Shown piece by piece: positions 34,126-42,833 of a DNA stretch of 64,000 nucleotides. Source of the DNA: Oceanobacillus bengalensis (GTDB taxonomy: Bacteria; Bacillota; Bacilli; Bacillales; Amphibacillaceae). The position numbers and the translations under genes are program-made. The DNA lies in assembly GCF_003628445.1 (NCBI RefSeq), contig NZ_RBZO01000001.1, forward strand, positions 1 through 64,000. Reading direction: 5' to 3'. Below the pieces are notes generated by a model, which was not told the DNA's origin, ran no database searches, and saw only the letters and a list, made by a program, of their open reading frames with translations. Each line of letters starts with the position of its first letter. Position 1 is the stretch's first letter.

Positions 34126-34226
34126 ATAAAACCTGGAACAGTAGTAATCCCTATGGTCCATATCAAGAAGTTGAGAATCCCAATCTGAGCTCTCGATTCT
34201 TGTTGTGAAAAATATAAATTATTGAT

Positions 34227-34255
34227 TGACTATATTTTAAATTTTTGGTAAATTT
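34227..34255 (+). promoter_or_regulatory. sigma-A promoter of the aminotransferase operon
   Basis: TTGACT, a 17-bp spacer and TAAATT. It gives a leader of about 150 nt before the start codon. Confidence 0.45.
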
Positions 34256-34322
34256 AAATAAATAAAATACAAGCTGCTTAATCTATTAGACTCTATTGTA
34301 GAAATAGGGCAAACCCTTAGAT

Positions 34323-34386
34323 AAAACCAGTTATATGTTCAGGAGTAATGCATACATGCTTTCCTGTTTATATTGCTGGTTTTTTT
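34323..34386 (+). terminator. leader terminator (possible attenuator)
   Basis: AAAACCAG and CTGGTTTT form the base, with TATA/TATA, AGGA/TCCT and ATGCAT-ATGC pairs further in, followed by a run of T. It lies between the promoter and the ribosome site of the aminotransferase, so it can control read-through. An upstream segment (CTATT...AATAG and GGGCAAACCC) may form an alternative fold. No known riboswitch class was recognised. Confidence 0.5.
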
Positions 34387-34413
34387 CTTTAAAAAACGAA
34401 GGAGGAAGTTATT

Positions 34414-35763
34414 TTGGAAAAATTAATTGAATTAGACAAGAAACATTTTATTCACCCAACATCATCGATTCAGCAACAGCAGGAGAATGGAGCGAAAATC
34501 ATTGTAGATAAAGGGGAAGGGATTTATATAACGGATGTTAATGGTAACGTTTACATTGATGCCATGTCTTCTTTATGGAACGTGAATGTTGGTCATGGAA
34601 GAGAGGAGCTTGCTGAAGCAGCTGCTGAACAGATGAAGAAGCTTGCATTTAGCTCGACCTTTTCTACGTTTAGTCATAAGCCAGCAATTAAGCTAGCAGA
34701 AAAAATTGCATCCATTGCTCCAGAGGGCTTAAATGCAGTCTTTTTTACATCTGGTGGTTCTGAGTCAAACGATACGGCAATTAAACTTGTTCGACATTAC
34801 TGGAGAATACAAGATAAACCCGAACGTAGAAAAATTATTGCATTGAGGCGCGGATATCATGGTGTAGCTGCTGCATCAACAAGTGCTACAGGTATTCCTG
34901 AGTTTTGGAATATGGCTGGAAATATGATGACCGATTTTCATCATGCTAATACTCCATATGAAAATGGTACAGATAAAGCAATTGCATCTCTTCGTCAGGT
35001 AATTGAGGCAGAAGGAGCCGAAACAATTGCTGCTTTTATAGCTGAACCTGTTCAAGGTGCAGGAGGCGTTTTAATTCCTCCAGTAAATTATTTTAAAGAA
35101 GTTCGGAAAGTTTGCGATGAATATGGCATTTTACTTATTGCAGATGAAGTAATTACGGGATTTGGCCGAACAGGGACAATGTTTGGAGTCGAAAATTGGG
35201 GAGTCAGACCAGACTTACTTTCATTTGCGAAAGGTGTATCAAGCGGCTATGTACCACTTGGAGGAGTCATCGTATCGGATGAAATCTACAATATCTTGAA
35301 GGAGAAATCAAAAGGTACATTATTCCACGGTTACACTTATAGCGGACATCCAACCGCAGCGGCAGTAGCACTGAAAAACATAGAAATTATCGAACGTGAA
35401 GGCTTAGTCGATAACGCAAGGAAAATGGGAGATGAATTATTAAAGGGATTCGGGAGGATTAAAGAAGAGTTAGATATTATTGGTGATGTTCGGGCGATTG
35501 GCCTTCTAGGTGCGATAGAGCTTGTCGAGGACCCTAAAACAAATAAACGGTTTTCACCTGATTTACAAGTTTCTGCAAAAGTTATAGAAGCATTACACAA
35601 CCGAGGTGTTATTTGTAGAGCCGTAACGTATGAAGGTACAGACATTATTTGTTTTGCTCCCCCGTTAATTATGAATCTGTCACAAGTAGATTCATTGATA
35701 GAGAGAGTTTATGGGGCAATTAAGGAAATACGTGAAGAACTTACAATTGTTTTAAACAAATAA
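34414..35763 (+). CDS. class III PLP-dependent aminotransferase
   Basis: A 449-residue aspartate aminotransferase-fold enzyme. The TTG start follows GAAGGAGGAAG. It has FTSGGSESNDTAIKL for phosphate binding, ADEVITGFGRTGTMFG, and the PLP lysine Lys273 in SFAKGVSSGYVPLGG. It resembles omega-amino-acid/pyruvate aminotransferases (taurine, beta-alanine, putrescine, GABA type). It is followed by an APC permease (21-bp gap), so the pair probably imports and deaminates an amine or amino acid. Confidence 0.9.
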   Translation: MEKLIELDKKHFIHPTSSIQQQQENGAKIIVDKGEGIYITDVNGNVYIDAMSSLWNVNVGHGREELAEAAAEQMKKLAFSSTFSTFSHKPAIKLAEKIASIAPEGLNAVFFTSGGSESNDTAIKLVRHYWRIQDKPERRKIIALRRGYHGVAAASTSATGIPEFWNMAGNMMTDFHHANTPYENGTDKAIASLRQVIEAEGAETIAAFIAEPVQGAGGVLIPPVNYFKEVRKVCDEYGILLIADEVITGFGRTGTMFGVENWGVRPDLLSFAKGVSSGYVPLGGVIVSDEIYNILKEKSKGTLFHGYTYSGHPTAAAVALKNIEIIEREGLVDNARKMGDELLKGFGRIKEELDIIGDVRAIGLLGAIELVEDPKTNKRFSPDLQVSAKVIEALHNRGVICRAVTYEGTDIICFAPPLIMNLSQVDSLIERVYGAIKEIREELTIVLNK

Positions 35764-35784
35764 TTTGAAAATGGAGGGAACTAG

Positions 35785-37191
35785 ATGAAGGATGACCAAA
35801 AATTACTAAAAATCCTTGGTAATAGAGATGTCATTGCACTTGCTTTTGGTGCTATGATTGGTTGGGGGTGGGTTGTAACAACAGGATTATGGATTACAGA
35901 AGCTGGATCTCTTGGTGCAATTTTGGCATTTGTAATTGGTGGTATTTTGGTATTATTTGTTGGTCTTACGTATGCAGAATTAGCTTCAGCACTTCCTCTT
36001 GCAGGTGGAGAGCATGTTTATACATTTAAAGCAATGGGAAGGGTTGCTTCTTTTATCGCAACATGGGCAATTATATTTGGATATGTATCTGTTATTGCTT
36101 TCGAGGCCGTTGCTTTACCAACTGTTTTTGAATATTTGGTACCTAATTTTAGCCAAGGCTATCTATACACCATTGCGGGTTGGGATGTAACGATTACTTG
36201 GGCTGGTACCGGAATTTTAGGATCGATTATTATTGCCTGGATTAACTATCGTGGTATAAAGTTCACTTCAGCAATTACGTTCATCTTTACATTGATGATT
36301 TTATTATCGGGGATATTACTTATTACTGGTAGTACCTTCTCAGGAAATACAGAGAATATGCAGCCATTATTTGAACATGGGATGACTGGTCTTTTAACCG
36401 TTATTATGATGACCCCGTTTATGTTTGTCGGGTTTGATGTCATTCCACAAGCAGCGGAAGAAATCAATTTACCACATAAGCGAATTGGGCAATTATTACT
36501 TTTTGCTGTTGCTTTGGCTGTGGTTTGGTATATTGCCATTATATTTGGTGTGTCACGTATATTAAATCCAGCTGAGCTTGGTGCGTCAGAATTAGTAACA
36601 GCAGATGCAATGGCGAAAGCTTTTGGTGGAAGTGACTTAATGGGGAATATCCTTGTCCTCGGTGGAATTGGTGGAATTCTAACGAGTTGGCTTGGATTCT
36701 ATGTAGGGGGAAGCCGTGCGATTTATGCACTTGCTAGAGCTGGAATGTTACCAAAATCGCTTGGACAGCTTCATCCTAAATACAAAACGCCACACAAAGC
36801 TATTTTATTAATTGCTGTCCTATCAACTGCTGCCCCATTATTAGGACGACCCGCTCTTGTCTGGTTTGTTGATGCAGGAGGTCTAGGCTTAGTCGTTGCA
36901 TGGACGATGGTTGCTATATCATTTATTATTCTGAGGAAAAAGGCTCCAGATATGAAACGGCCATTTAAGCTTCCAGGCGGTACAATACTCGGTTGGATTG
37001 CTGCTGTTATGGCTCTTGGTGTAACAACGCTTTATTTACCAGGCATGCCATCTTCACTAGGCGGACCAGAGTGGATTATTATTGGTTCTTGGATAATTCT
37101 TGGTATTGTTCTATATAATGTATCGATGGCTAAGTATGGTAAAGCGTATGCAGATAAACATATGAAGGATGAAATTGATCGGATTGCTTAA
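35785..37191 (+). CDS. APC family amino acid/amine permease
   Basis: A 468-residue transporter with twelve predicted helices and the N-terminal APC signature (ALAFGAMIGWGWVVTTGLWI; AELASALPLAGGEH). It is probably co-transcribed with the aminotransferase before it. GWGWVV replaces the more common GSGIF, as in amine and ethanolamine-like permeases. The substrate is not defined. Confidence 0.88.
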   Translation: MKDDQKLLKILGNRDVIALAFGAMIGWGWVVTTGLWITEAGSLGAILAFVIGGILVLFVGLTYAELASALPLAGGEHVYTFKAMGRVASFIATWAIIFGYVSVIAFEAVALPTVFEYLVPNFSQGYLYTIAGWDVTITWAGTGILGSIIIAWINYRGIKFTSAITFIFTLMILLSGILLITGSTFSGNTENMQPLFEHGMTGLLTVIMMTPFMFVGFDVIPQAAEEINLPHKRIGQLLLFAVALAVVWYIAIIFGVSRILNPAELGASELVTADAMAKAFGGSDLMGNILVLGGIGGILTSWLGFYVGGSRAIYALARAGMLPKSLGQLHPKYKTPHKAILLIAVLSTAAPLLGRPALVWFVDAGGLGLVVAWTMVAISFIILRKKAPDMKRPFKLPGGTILGWIAAVMALGVTTLYLPGMPSSLGGPEWIIIGSWIILGIVLYNVSMAKYGKAYADKHMKDEIDRIA

Positions 37192-37226
37192 GATGGGATA
37201 CTTGCATGACAGTATTTAGGTAAAAC

Positions 37227-37262
37227 AAAAGCCTTGCAGCTAATGATTGTGTAAGGCTTTTT
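37227..37262 (+). terminator. terminator after the APC permease
   Basis: AAAAGCCTT and AAGGCTTTTT pair over about 9 bp around a 17-nt loop, ending in T. Confidence 0.75.
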
Positions 37263-37442
37263 GTAGTTTTAAGGTGATAGATTGGAAAAATTTCATGGAG
37301 TCAGTCAGGGGGATAGAAGGGGACATGGGCTTCAGGGAAATTCGTCATTATAGAACCCCTCCAGTTAAAGGCTTACCTGGAAGTACGTCACTAAACGGGT
37401 GTTTGCGCTTTTCCAAGCAATTCTGTTGCTGATACCGATTGT

Positions 37443-38027
37443 CAACGACGTAAGGAGCAAGAACCCGATCGCAAAGGTAGAAGAAAGAGGCTATCAACGA
37501 CGTAAGGAGCAAGAACCCGATCGCAAAGGTAGAAAAGAGAGGCTATCAACGACGGAAGGAAGAACCCGATCACAAAGGTAGAAGAAAGAGGTTGTCAACG
37601 ACGTAAGGAGCAAGAACCCGATGGCAAAGGTAGAAGAGAGAGGCTATCAACGACGTAAGGAGCAAGAACCCGATGGCAAAGGTAGAAGAGAGAGGCTATC
37701 AACGACGTAAGGAGCAAGAACCCGATGGCAAAGGTAGAAGAGAGAGGCTGTCAACGACGGAAGGAACAAGAACCCGATGGCAAAGGTAGAAGAGAGAGGC
37801 TATCAACGACGGAAGGAACAAGAACCCGATCACAAAGGTAGAAGAAAGAGGTTGTCAACGACGTAAGGAGCAAGACCCCGATGGCAAAGGTAGAAGAGAG
37901 GGGCTATCAACGACGGAAGGAGTGAGGACCCGATCGCAAAGGTAGAAGAAAGAGGTTGTCAACGACGTAAGGAGCAAGAACCCGATCGCAAAGGTAGAAG
38001 AAAGAGGTTGTCAACGACGGAAGCATA
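37443..38027. repeat. 52-nt tandem repeat, 11 full copies plus a partial
   Basis: The word CAACGACGtAAGGAgcAAG starts units at 37443, 37495, 37547, 37596, 37648, 37700, 37752, 37804, 37856, 37908, 37960 and 38012. All periods are 52 nt except one of 49 nt that lacks GCA. Units differ at few positions (ATCGC/ATGGC/ATCAC; GAAAGAG/GAGAGAG; TAT/TGT). 52 is not a multiple of 3, so the array is not a protein repeat. There are no unique spacers. No gene is evident in 37263-37442 before it. Confidence 0.95.
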
Positions 38028-38029
38028 GG

Positions 38030-38161
38030 GTTGATCCATGTTACGTTTTACCCGTGTGCGCTAAAGAGATTGCAAGTGCTTTATTGTATTTAGAAAGTAG
38101 AGATTCAGATTTTGTTCATGGAGTTGTTTTACCTGTAGATGGTGGTTGGTTAATTAAATAG
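38030..38161 (+). pseudogene. C-terminal remnant of an SDR
   Basis: Directly after the tandem repeat, a 43-codon frame ends with AKEIASALLYLESRDSDFVH then VLPVDGGWLIK and stop. This is the typical last segment of a short-chain dehydrogenase. There is no N-terminal part or start before it, so the gene was truncated, perhaps by the repeat array. Confidence 0.8.
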
Positions 38162-38266
38162 CTAAAAGAGATACTGATAGTGACGACGTTTTCAATGTCT
38201 TGTATGAAGTAGAACTTTATCCGCTCTATCTTAGGTGAAAGCATGTTAATTAGGAAGTAATAATAT

Positions 38267-38300
38267 ACACTCACAAAAGAATTTTAATGTCTGTGAGTGT
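38267..38300 (+). terminator. hairpin downstream of the SDR remnant
   Basis: ACACTCACA and TGTGAGTGT pair perfectly over 9 bp around a 16-nt loop, followed by CTTTGGTTTG. Confidence 0.6.
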
Positions 38301-38492
38301 CTTTGGTTTGTCGGGAAATAGGATGAAAAGCTGTCTCTTTTTCTGTGCAAATGGTTATCTTTTTATATGTGAATTTCTAAGATAATAGTAAGATAATTTA
38401 GAATTAAGTGGTAAATGGAATTGCAAAAAGATATACTTAAACGAAGGGAAAGTTAGGGAATATACATAAGAAAAAAATAAGGAGGAAGAAGA

Positions 38493-39035
38493 TTGGGGAA
38501 GAAGAAAGTAAAAAAAGAATATAATACTCAAAGAACGGTTGGCGTGTGGTTAGTTTATATTGGTGTTATTATTTTTATTTCTGCGATTACTGGTGGTAAC
38601 TTATTCATACAACCATTTATCATGGGAATCGGCTTCTTCATTGGTTTTTTTCTAATATTTGGTTTGCCATTTGTAAATAACAAACTATCATATGGTATGA
38701 ATTCTAAGTTTCAAGATAGAATGGACAATATTTCGATTGCTGTAACTATCATTCTCTGCACACTTTGTGGGTTAGTGATAGGCTTCGATGATTTAAGATT
38801 ACTTTGGCTAAGCATATTTATCGTAATTGGCATACATTTCTTTGGTTTTTATTTTTCTCAAGGGAAAATTATGCTCTTGTTAGGTACATTAACAGCCTTG
38901 AACTCCTTGGCAGGAATACTATTAGTCAGTGTTCCTTTTCTATTATTCGCAGGGATTGATGCTATTATAAAAATTATTTTTGGATTCAAAATGATATTTG
39001 CGAAACATCAGTTGCGTAGTTCCGATCTGAATTAA
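38493..39035 (+). CDS. membrane protein of unknown function
   Basis: A 180-residue protein with a TTG start after AAGGAGGAAGA. It begins with a very basic stretch (MGKKKVKKEYNTQR) and has six or so membrane helices arranged in pairs. No known family was recognised. It stands alone with a 413-bp gap after it. Confidence 0.7.
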   Translation: MGKKKVKKEYNTQRTVGVWLVYIGVIIFISAITGGNLFIQPFIMGIGFFIGFFLIFGLPFVNNKLSYGMNSKFQDRMDNISIAVTIILCTLCGLVIGFDDLRLLWLSIFIVIGIHFFGFYFSQGKIMLLLGTLTALNSLAGILLVSVPFLLFAGIDAIIKIIFGFKMIFAKHQLRSSDLN

Positions 39036-39448
39036 AACATAGAGAAATTTCAAATAAACTGCTGCTTATAGTTGAATAAAAGATGTGGAGTTGTTGCGTT
39101 TAAGCGGTGAATGTTAATAGAAAGCGAATACCATAAATGTAATTAGCTACAAAGATGTTGTGGTCTTTTTTTTTATTCTCTATTATATTCTTTTTAAGGT
39201 TGGTGATCGTGTAGGTAGTAGTTAAAGGAATTCCGTATAAGGAAAGAGGGAGACTAGATTTTAACTATCTTTTTTGTTATTTAATAGTTTTCGGGATTAG
39301 TAACTTAGGTTCTTCCTTTTCTCACATGTGATAAAATTGTAATAGGAGAATTATTTTAATACCTTCTCTTGTGTTGTGAAAAACCTACACTATTATCATA
39401 GAAAATCAGAAAAAATCAACTAACTTTCAATTCATCAGGAGGATTTCC
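39036..39448. other. non-coding gap
   Basis: A/T-rich sequence with long T runs (near 39168). No gene, strong hairpin or repeat was seen apart from the ribosome site CAGGAGGAT at its right end. Confidence 0.5.
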
Positions 39449-40561
39449 ATGAAGAAACAAGCATATTTCTATAAATTTTTAGAACCTGTGTCGTATGAAC
39501 TAGCACTTATAGCCAAGGAACTAGAAAATAGTATATTTACAAGTCCACGTGTGATGTTGACACATTCAAGGATTTTTATTGAGCATTTGTTACGACAAGT
39601 TATGGAAAAGGAAAAGGTATTAGAATCTACTCAAGCAACACTTATTGAACAAATTAATACACTTGATGCTCATGGCTATATCACTCCGGAAATTCGTGAT
39701 GCTTTACATGAAGTCCGTAAGACAGGGAACCAAGCTGCACATGACCCACGTAAATTCCGTTATTCGGAAGCATTGCTTTCTTGGGAGGCTGTCTATGAAA
39801 TTGTGAAATGGTATGTAGAAGTTTATGGTGACTTAGATGTAATCGTACCTGCCTATCAAGACCCAATACCCGCTGATAAACAAAACTATGACATCCAAGA
39901 ATTGATAACGAAATTGGAATCACTGGAAGGGAAACTATTAACTGCTATTGAGCAGCCATGGGATGAAGAAGGCATTTCAGAAATTGCAACTACCATAGAA
40001 GAAGTCCCAACTCATGAAGCACTACCTGGATATACAGCCATTCGGAAAATTACTTATAAAGATCGATCATTAGAAGTACCATATTTTCTTAGGGATACCT
40101 TTCTTTTACCACAGCGATTTGATAAATCAGAAACATTTCTCATCCGACTTGGAGCAGAACAACAAGCAAGAATTATGAGTGAATTGCCGAGTAATATGGA
40201 AGGTATTTCAGATTATGTGAAGCGATTTAATGAAAAAAACGAAGAGACGTTGTTTGATGAATTAAGTACATTCATCGATGAGGAGAAGGTACGTAAAGAG
40301 ATTGAAGCGGAGCATCCCGGGGAATTGTTTTTATTTTATAAGACTGATTATATTATCGTGACAAAAGAGCTATCTTCCATTCCTTTGACAGAGGAGCATT
40401 TCACAAGCATACCGAATCTTTTAAGGCAATTACATGATGACCAAATTAATAAAGTTGGGCAATTACCAAAGGAACTTGTAATATTAGCTAAATATGATCG
40501 TGTTGGTGTAGGAACGGTTGAGAAGTTGTTTGAGCAGTTAAAGGGGAGGAAAGGCGGTTGA
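39449..40561 (+). CDS. DUF4145 (HEPN-like) domain protein
   Basis: A 370-residue soluble protein. Residues 1-130 look like DUF4145: SRIFIEHLLRQVM, LHEVRKTGNQAAHDP (Arg90, Asn94, His98), then the helix with LSWEAVYEIVKWYV. DUF4145 often forms the N-terminus of HsdR subunits or stands alone near defence genes; the R...H motif is that of HEPN-fold nucleases. Residues 200-370 have no recognised fold. ATG follows TCAGGAGGAT. There is no restriction or toxin partner beside it, so a function is not assigned. Confidence 0.7.
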   Translation: MKKQAYFYKFLEPVSYELALIAKELENSIFTSPRVMLTHSRIFIEHLLRQVMEKEKVLESTQATLIEQINTLDAHGYITPEIRDALHEVRKTGNQAAHDPRKFRYSEALLSWEAVYEIVKWYVEVYGDLDVIVPAYQDPIPADKQNYDIQELITKLESLEGKLLTAIEQPWDEEGISEIATTIEEVPTHEALPGYTAIRKITYKDRSLEVPYFLRDTFLLPQRFDKSETFLIRLGAEQQARIMSELPSNMEGISDYVKRFNEKNEETLFDELSTFIDEEKVRKEIEAEHPGELFLFYKTDYIIVTKELSSIPLTEEHFTSIPNLLRQLHDDQINKVGQLPKELVILAKYDRVGVGTVEKLFEQLKGRKGG

Positions 40562-40606
40562 GTTTGGTAGGTTTGTTACTTTTGAACAAGCGATAGAAAT
40601 AGGGGA

Positions 40607-40948
40607 GAGGTTTGTGAAGATGGGCTTTTGACCTGTCCTTTTTTAATGGATACAAAGCGGTCGATTGGAGCCATTCGCACATCCATTCGGTAAAGGTACC
40701 ATGACACCCCAAAGGAAAACCACCTGGTTATTATCGATTGCTTACAGCTAATCACCTCGACGACAAACCGAAAAAAACGGCGAGATTTGGAGATTAGTAA
40801 GATTACGAGAAAACTAAAACTCCTTGCCGTTGAATTGAAAATTCCGTCCATTTTTGTGGCATAGGTGTCTGAATATATTGGCTCAAATCGCAATAGTAAA
40901 CCAATTAAGTAGCAATGGTTGTCTGTGAAGGTTGTCAATTTTTCCATA
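40607..40948 (+). pseudogene. decayed DnaB-type replicative helicase fragment
   Basis: One plus-strand frame, broken by TAA near 40691 and TAGs near 40863 and 40909, reads TCPFLMDTKRSIGAIRTSIR, then PKENHLVIIDCLQLITSTTN, then LEISKITRKLKLLAVELKIP and VSEYIGSNRNSKPIK. This matches the DnaB core (Walker B LVIIDYLQLI, EISRxLKxLAxELxIP). It is probably the remains of a phage or plasmid helicase. The rest of the 609-bp gap has no gene. Confidence 0.7.
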
Positions 40949-41170
40949 ACTCAATATCAATTAAAGATCAAGTTGGGCTATTTTTTTGAAGAACAACAAA
41001 AGTTAAATGTTTGCATGGGTTATTTCTAGTGTATCCCTTTACCTAATGTTTAAGCTTTTTAAGATTTGCAGTTTTTAATGCTGAAGATTTACAAGAACTA
41101 AGCTGGTTAGGTATACTAAACATTAATATCTATATGTTGTAAAAGAAATAATAGGAAAAGAGGTTTGAAA

Positions 41171-41680
41171 ATGGACGTAAGATACCCAATTGGCAAATTA
41201 CAAGTTCCTGAAAAGATAACACTTGAAAACGTTCAAGAAGGCTTAAAGCAAATCGAAACTTATACGATTCGATTAAGAGAAACTGTTGACTCATTAAGTG
41301 ATGAGGAATTAAGCAAAACTTATCGTGAAGGTAGCTGGACAGTTCGCGGGCTTGTTCATCATATTGCTGACTCTCAGTTGAACATGTATCAACGGTTGAA
41401 GTTAGCTTTAACAGATGAGAGTCCAACAGTACCAGCCTTTGACCAAGATAAGTGGGCTATTCAACCAGATACAGAACTTCCTATAGAAAGTTCTGTTAAA
41501 ATGCTAGAAGGTATAAATGAGCGCATCGTATCTTTGGGCCATAGTTTAACTGAGGAGCAATTAAATCGAGCTTTTATTCACCAGGAAAACGGTAAAATAA
41601 CAGTTGCAACAAAGGTTGCAAAATTAGCATGGCACCAAGAGCATCACTTAGCCCACATTAAAATCGCATTATCAAAATAG
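41171..41680 (+). CDS. DinB family protein, BstA/YfiT-like putative bacillithiol transferase
   Basis: A 169-residue four-helix-bundle metalloprotein. Metal ligands appear in GLVHHIADSQ and WHQEHHLAHI, as in YfiT/BstA. It starts with the family's MDVRYPIGK. The ATG at 41171 is preceded by AAAAGAGG; a TTG 6 bp earlier is less likely. BstA-type enzymes conjugate bacillithiol to electrophiles for detoxification. It is a single gene. Confidence 0.85.
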   Translation: MDVRYPIGKLQVPEKITLENVQEGLKQIETYTIRLRETVDSLSDEELSKTYREGSWTVRGLVHHIADSQLNMYQRLKLALTDESPTVPAFDQDKWAIQPDTELPIESSVKMLEGINERIVSLGHSLTEEQLNRAFIHQENGKITVATKVAKLAWHQEHHLAHIKIALSK

Positions 41681-41829
41681 CATAATATTTAGGGAATTGG
41701 TTTATCAAATCTCGGTAGACCAATTTTAAAACAATAGAAATAGATTGCTAAATCACTAAGGTATATATAATGGGTTAATCTTTATTCAACTTGAAATAAT
41801 TGTCTTTTTTTCTTGGAAAACAATTTTAT

Positions 41830-41895
41830 AGGTGCACTGGACAGGTCCCTCGTCCCAACTTTATCCTTCTAGTCGGACAAGGTGCCTGTCCATTT
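41830..41895. repeat. GGACAGGT/GCCTGTCC hairpin element
   Basis: GGACAGG at 41842 pairs with CCTGTCC at 41886, with TCCCTCGTCCC and AGTCGGACAAGGTG inside. A related copy is at 45975-46045, which shares AGTCGGACAAaG. Confidence 0.6.
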
Positions 41896-41909
41896 ATTTG
41901 AAATACCAG

Positions 41910-42524
41910 CTAAGCGTCTGAACCTTCAACTTTGTGGGAAGGACTGTTAGCAGAAATGGATACCGTCATGACTGTATGGCTTGAACCACTATCTGCCGTT
42001 GCTTTAAACACTTTCTCCAGCCCTTGGAATATTTCAAATGCCTCTCCGTCTAGTCGTGTAGAATAATGGGCAGGTGATACAGACACATATTCCTTCATTG
42101 CTTCAATTTGGGCATAGATAACATCCATGTAATCCCCGCCACCAAGTGGGTAAAGGGAAAATTTCGCTGCCACCTGTTGTTTGATGTCTTTAACACTATC
42201 GGCATTCAACGGCACATCATCGACTTCCATAAAAGCATCTCCCTGCGAATCCCCAGGACAGCCTAGTGAGTACGTTGCTTGGAATGCAACATGTTCTCCC
42301 GTTTTTGCAGCATGTAGAAAGATGGCCTTCGTTACATCAAACACATGGACAAGTTTTCCTCTAACGGTTGTCGTTACATCATCCGTTTTCATATGTACCT
42401 TGGATGTGTCCGCCTCCTTTAAAGCATTTTTGATAATCGTAATAAATGCATTGCTCATTGGATGTATCGAAAAACTTACCCCGGCAATATCACTTTTCGT
42501 GCAAGCTTGGTTTTGATTTGTCAT
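41910..42524 (-). CDS. ykoF: YkoF thiamine/HMP-binding family protein
   Basis: A 204-residue two-domain protein of the YkoF family, which binds thiamine or hydroxymethylpyrimidine. Visible family segments are FSIHPMSNAFITIIKNAL, TYSLGCPGD and SLYPLGGGDYMDVIYAQIEAM. The ATG at 42524 follows TTGGGAGGAATT; the longer frame to 42656 runs through the riboswitch and is not coding. A TPP riboswitch and terminator precede it. The usual neighbours YkoEDC (ABC transporter) are absent. Confidence 0.9.
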   Translation of the reverse strand: MTNQNQACTKSDIAGVSFSIHPMSNAFITIIKNALKEADTSKVHMKTDDVTTTVRGKLVHVFDVTKAIFLHAAKTGEHVAFQATYSLGCPGDSQGDAFMEVDDVPLNADSVKDIKQQVAAKFSLYPLGGGDYMDVIYAQIEAMKEYVSVSPAHYSTRLDGEAFEIFQGLEKVFKATADSGSSHTVMTVSISANSPSHKVEGSDA

Positions 42525-42550
42525 ACTAAATTCCTCCCAAAGTTCTTTTA

Positions 42551-42586
42551 GAAAATAAAAAACTGCATCCCAAGAGGGAATGCAGT
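42551..42586 (-). terminator. terminator of the TPP riboswitch
   Basis: On the minus strand ACTGCATTCCC pairs with GGGATGCAGT, then TTTTTTATTTTC. It lies between the aptamer and the ykoF ribosome site. Confidence 0.85.
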
Positions 42587-42644
42587 CTGTATGAATAAGA
42601 ATGTTCTGTTCTGAAAAAGTAACAAACAGAAAAACACGTCGACC

Positions 42645-42734
42645 GCACTTCCCCACGCTGGTATTATCCAGATCGGGTGAAAAGGGTCAGAACGAATCTG
42701 TTCTTCTCAGCCATTTATAAGGCCCCCCTAGTGC
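42645..42734 (-). ncRNA. TPP riboswitch (thi-box)
   Basis: On the minus strand: GCACT closes with AGTGC (P1), then GGGGGGCC, GGCTGAGA, ACCC, and CCGATCTGGATAATACCAGC in the standard order. With the terminator at 42551 it represses ykoF when thiamine pyrophosphate is plentiful. Confidence 0.95.
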
Positions 42735-42833
42735 TAATGCATATTAAATTTTCTAACTATAACTTAGCATAGGGTAGTGGATATGTAAATAGTGAATTTT
42801 CATTTATCAAATTAACCAACGTACTTACAAACC

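Noticed and set aside
37443-38027. Tandem array as a CRISPR array
   Set aside because: Units are contiguous 52-nt copies without unique spacers, and no cas genes are nearby.
40576-40947. 123-codon minus-strand frame
   Set aside because: It is the antisense of the helicase remnant; the plus strand has recognisable DnaB motifs and the minus frame has no ribosome site.
42525-42656. Longer ykoF start
   Set aside because: The extra 44 codons lie in the terminator and 3' side of the TPP riboswitch; the ATG at 42524 has a good ribosome site.
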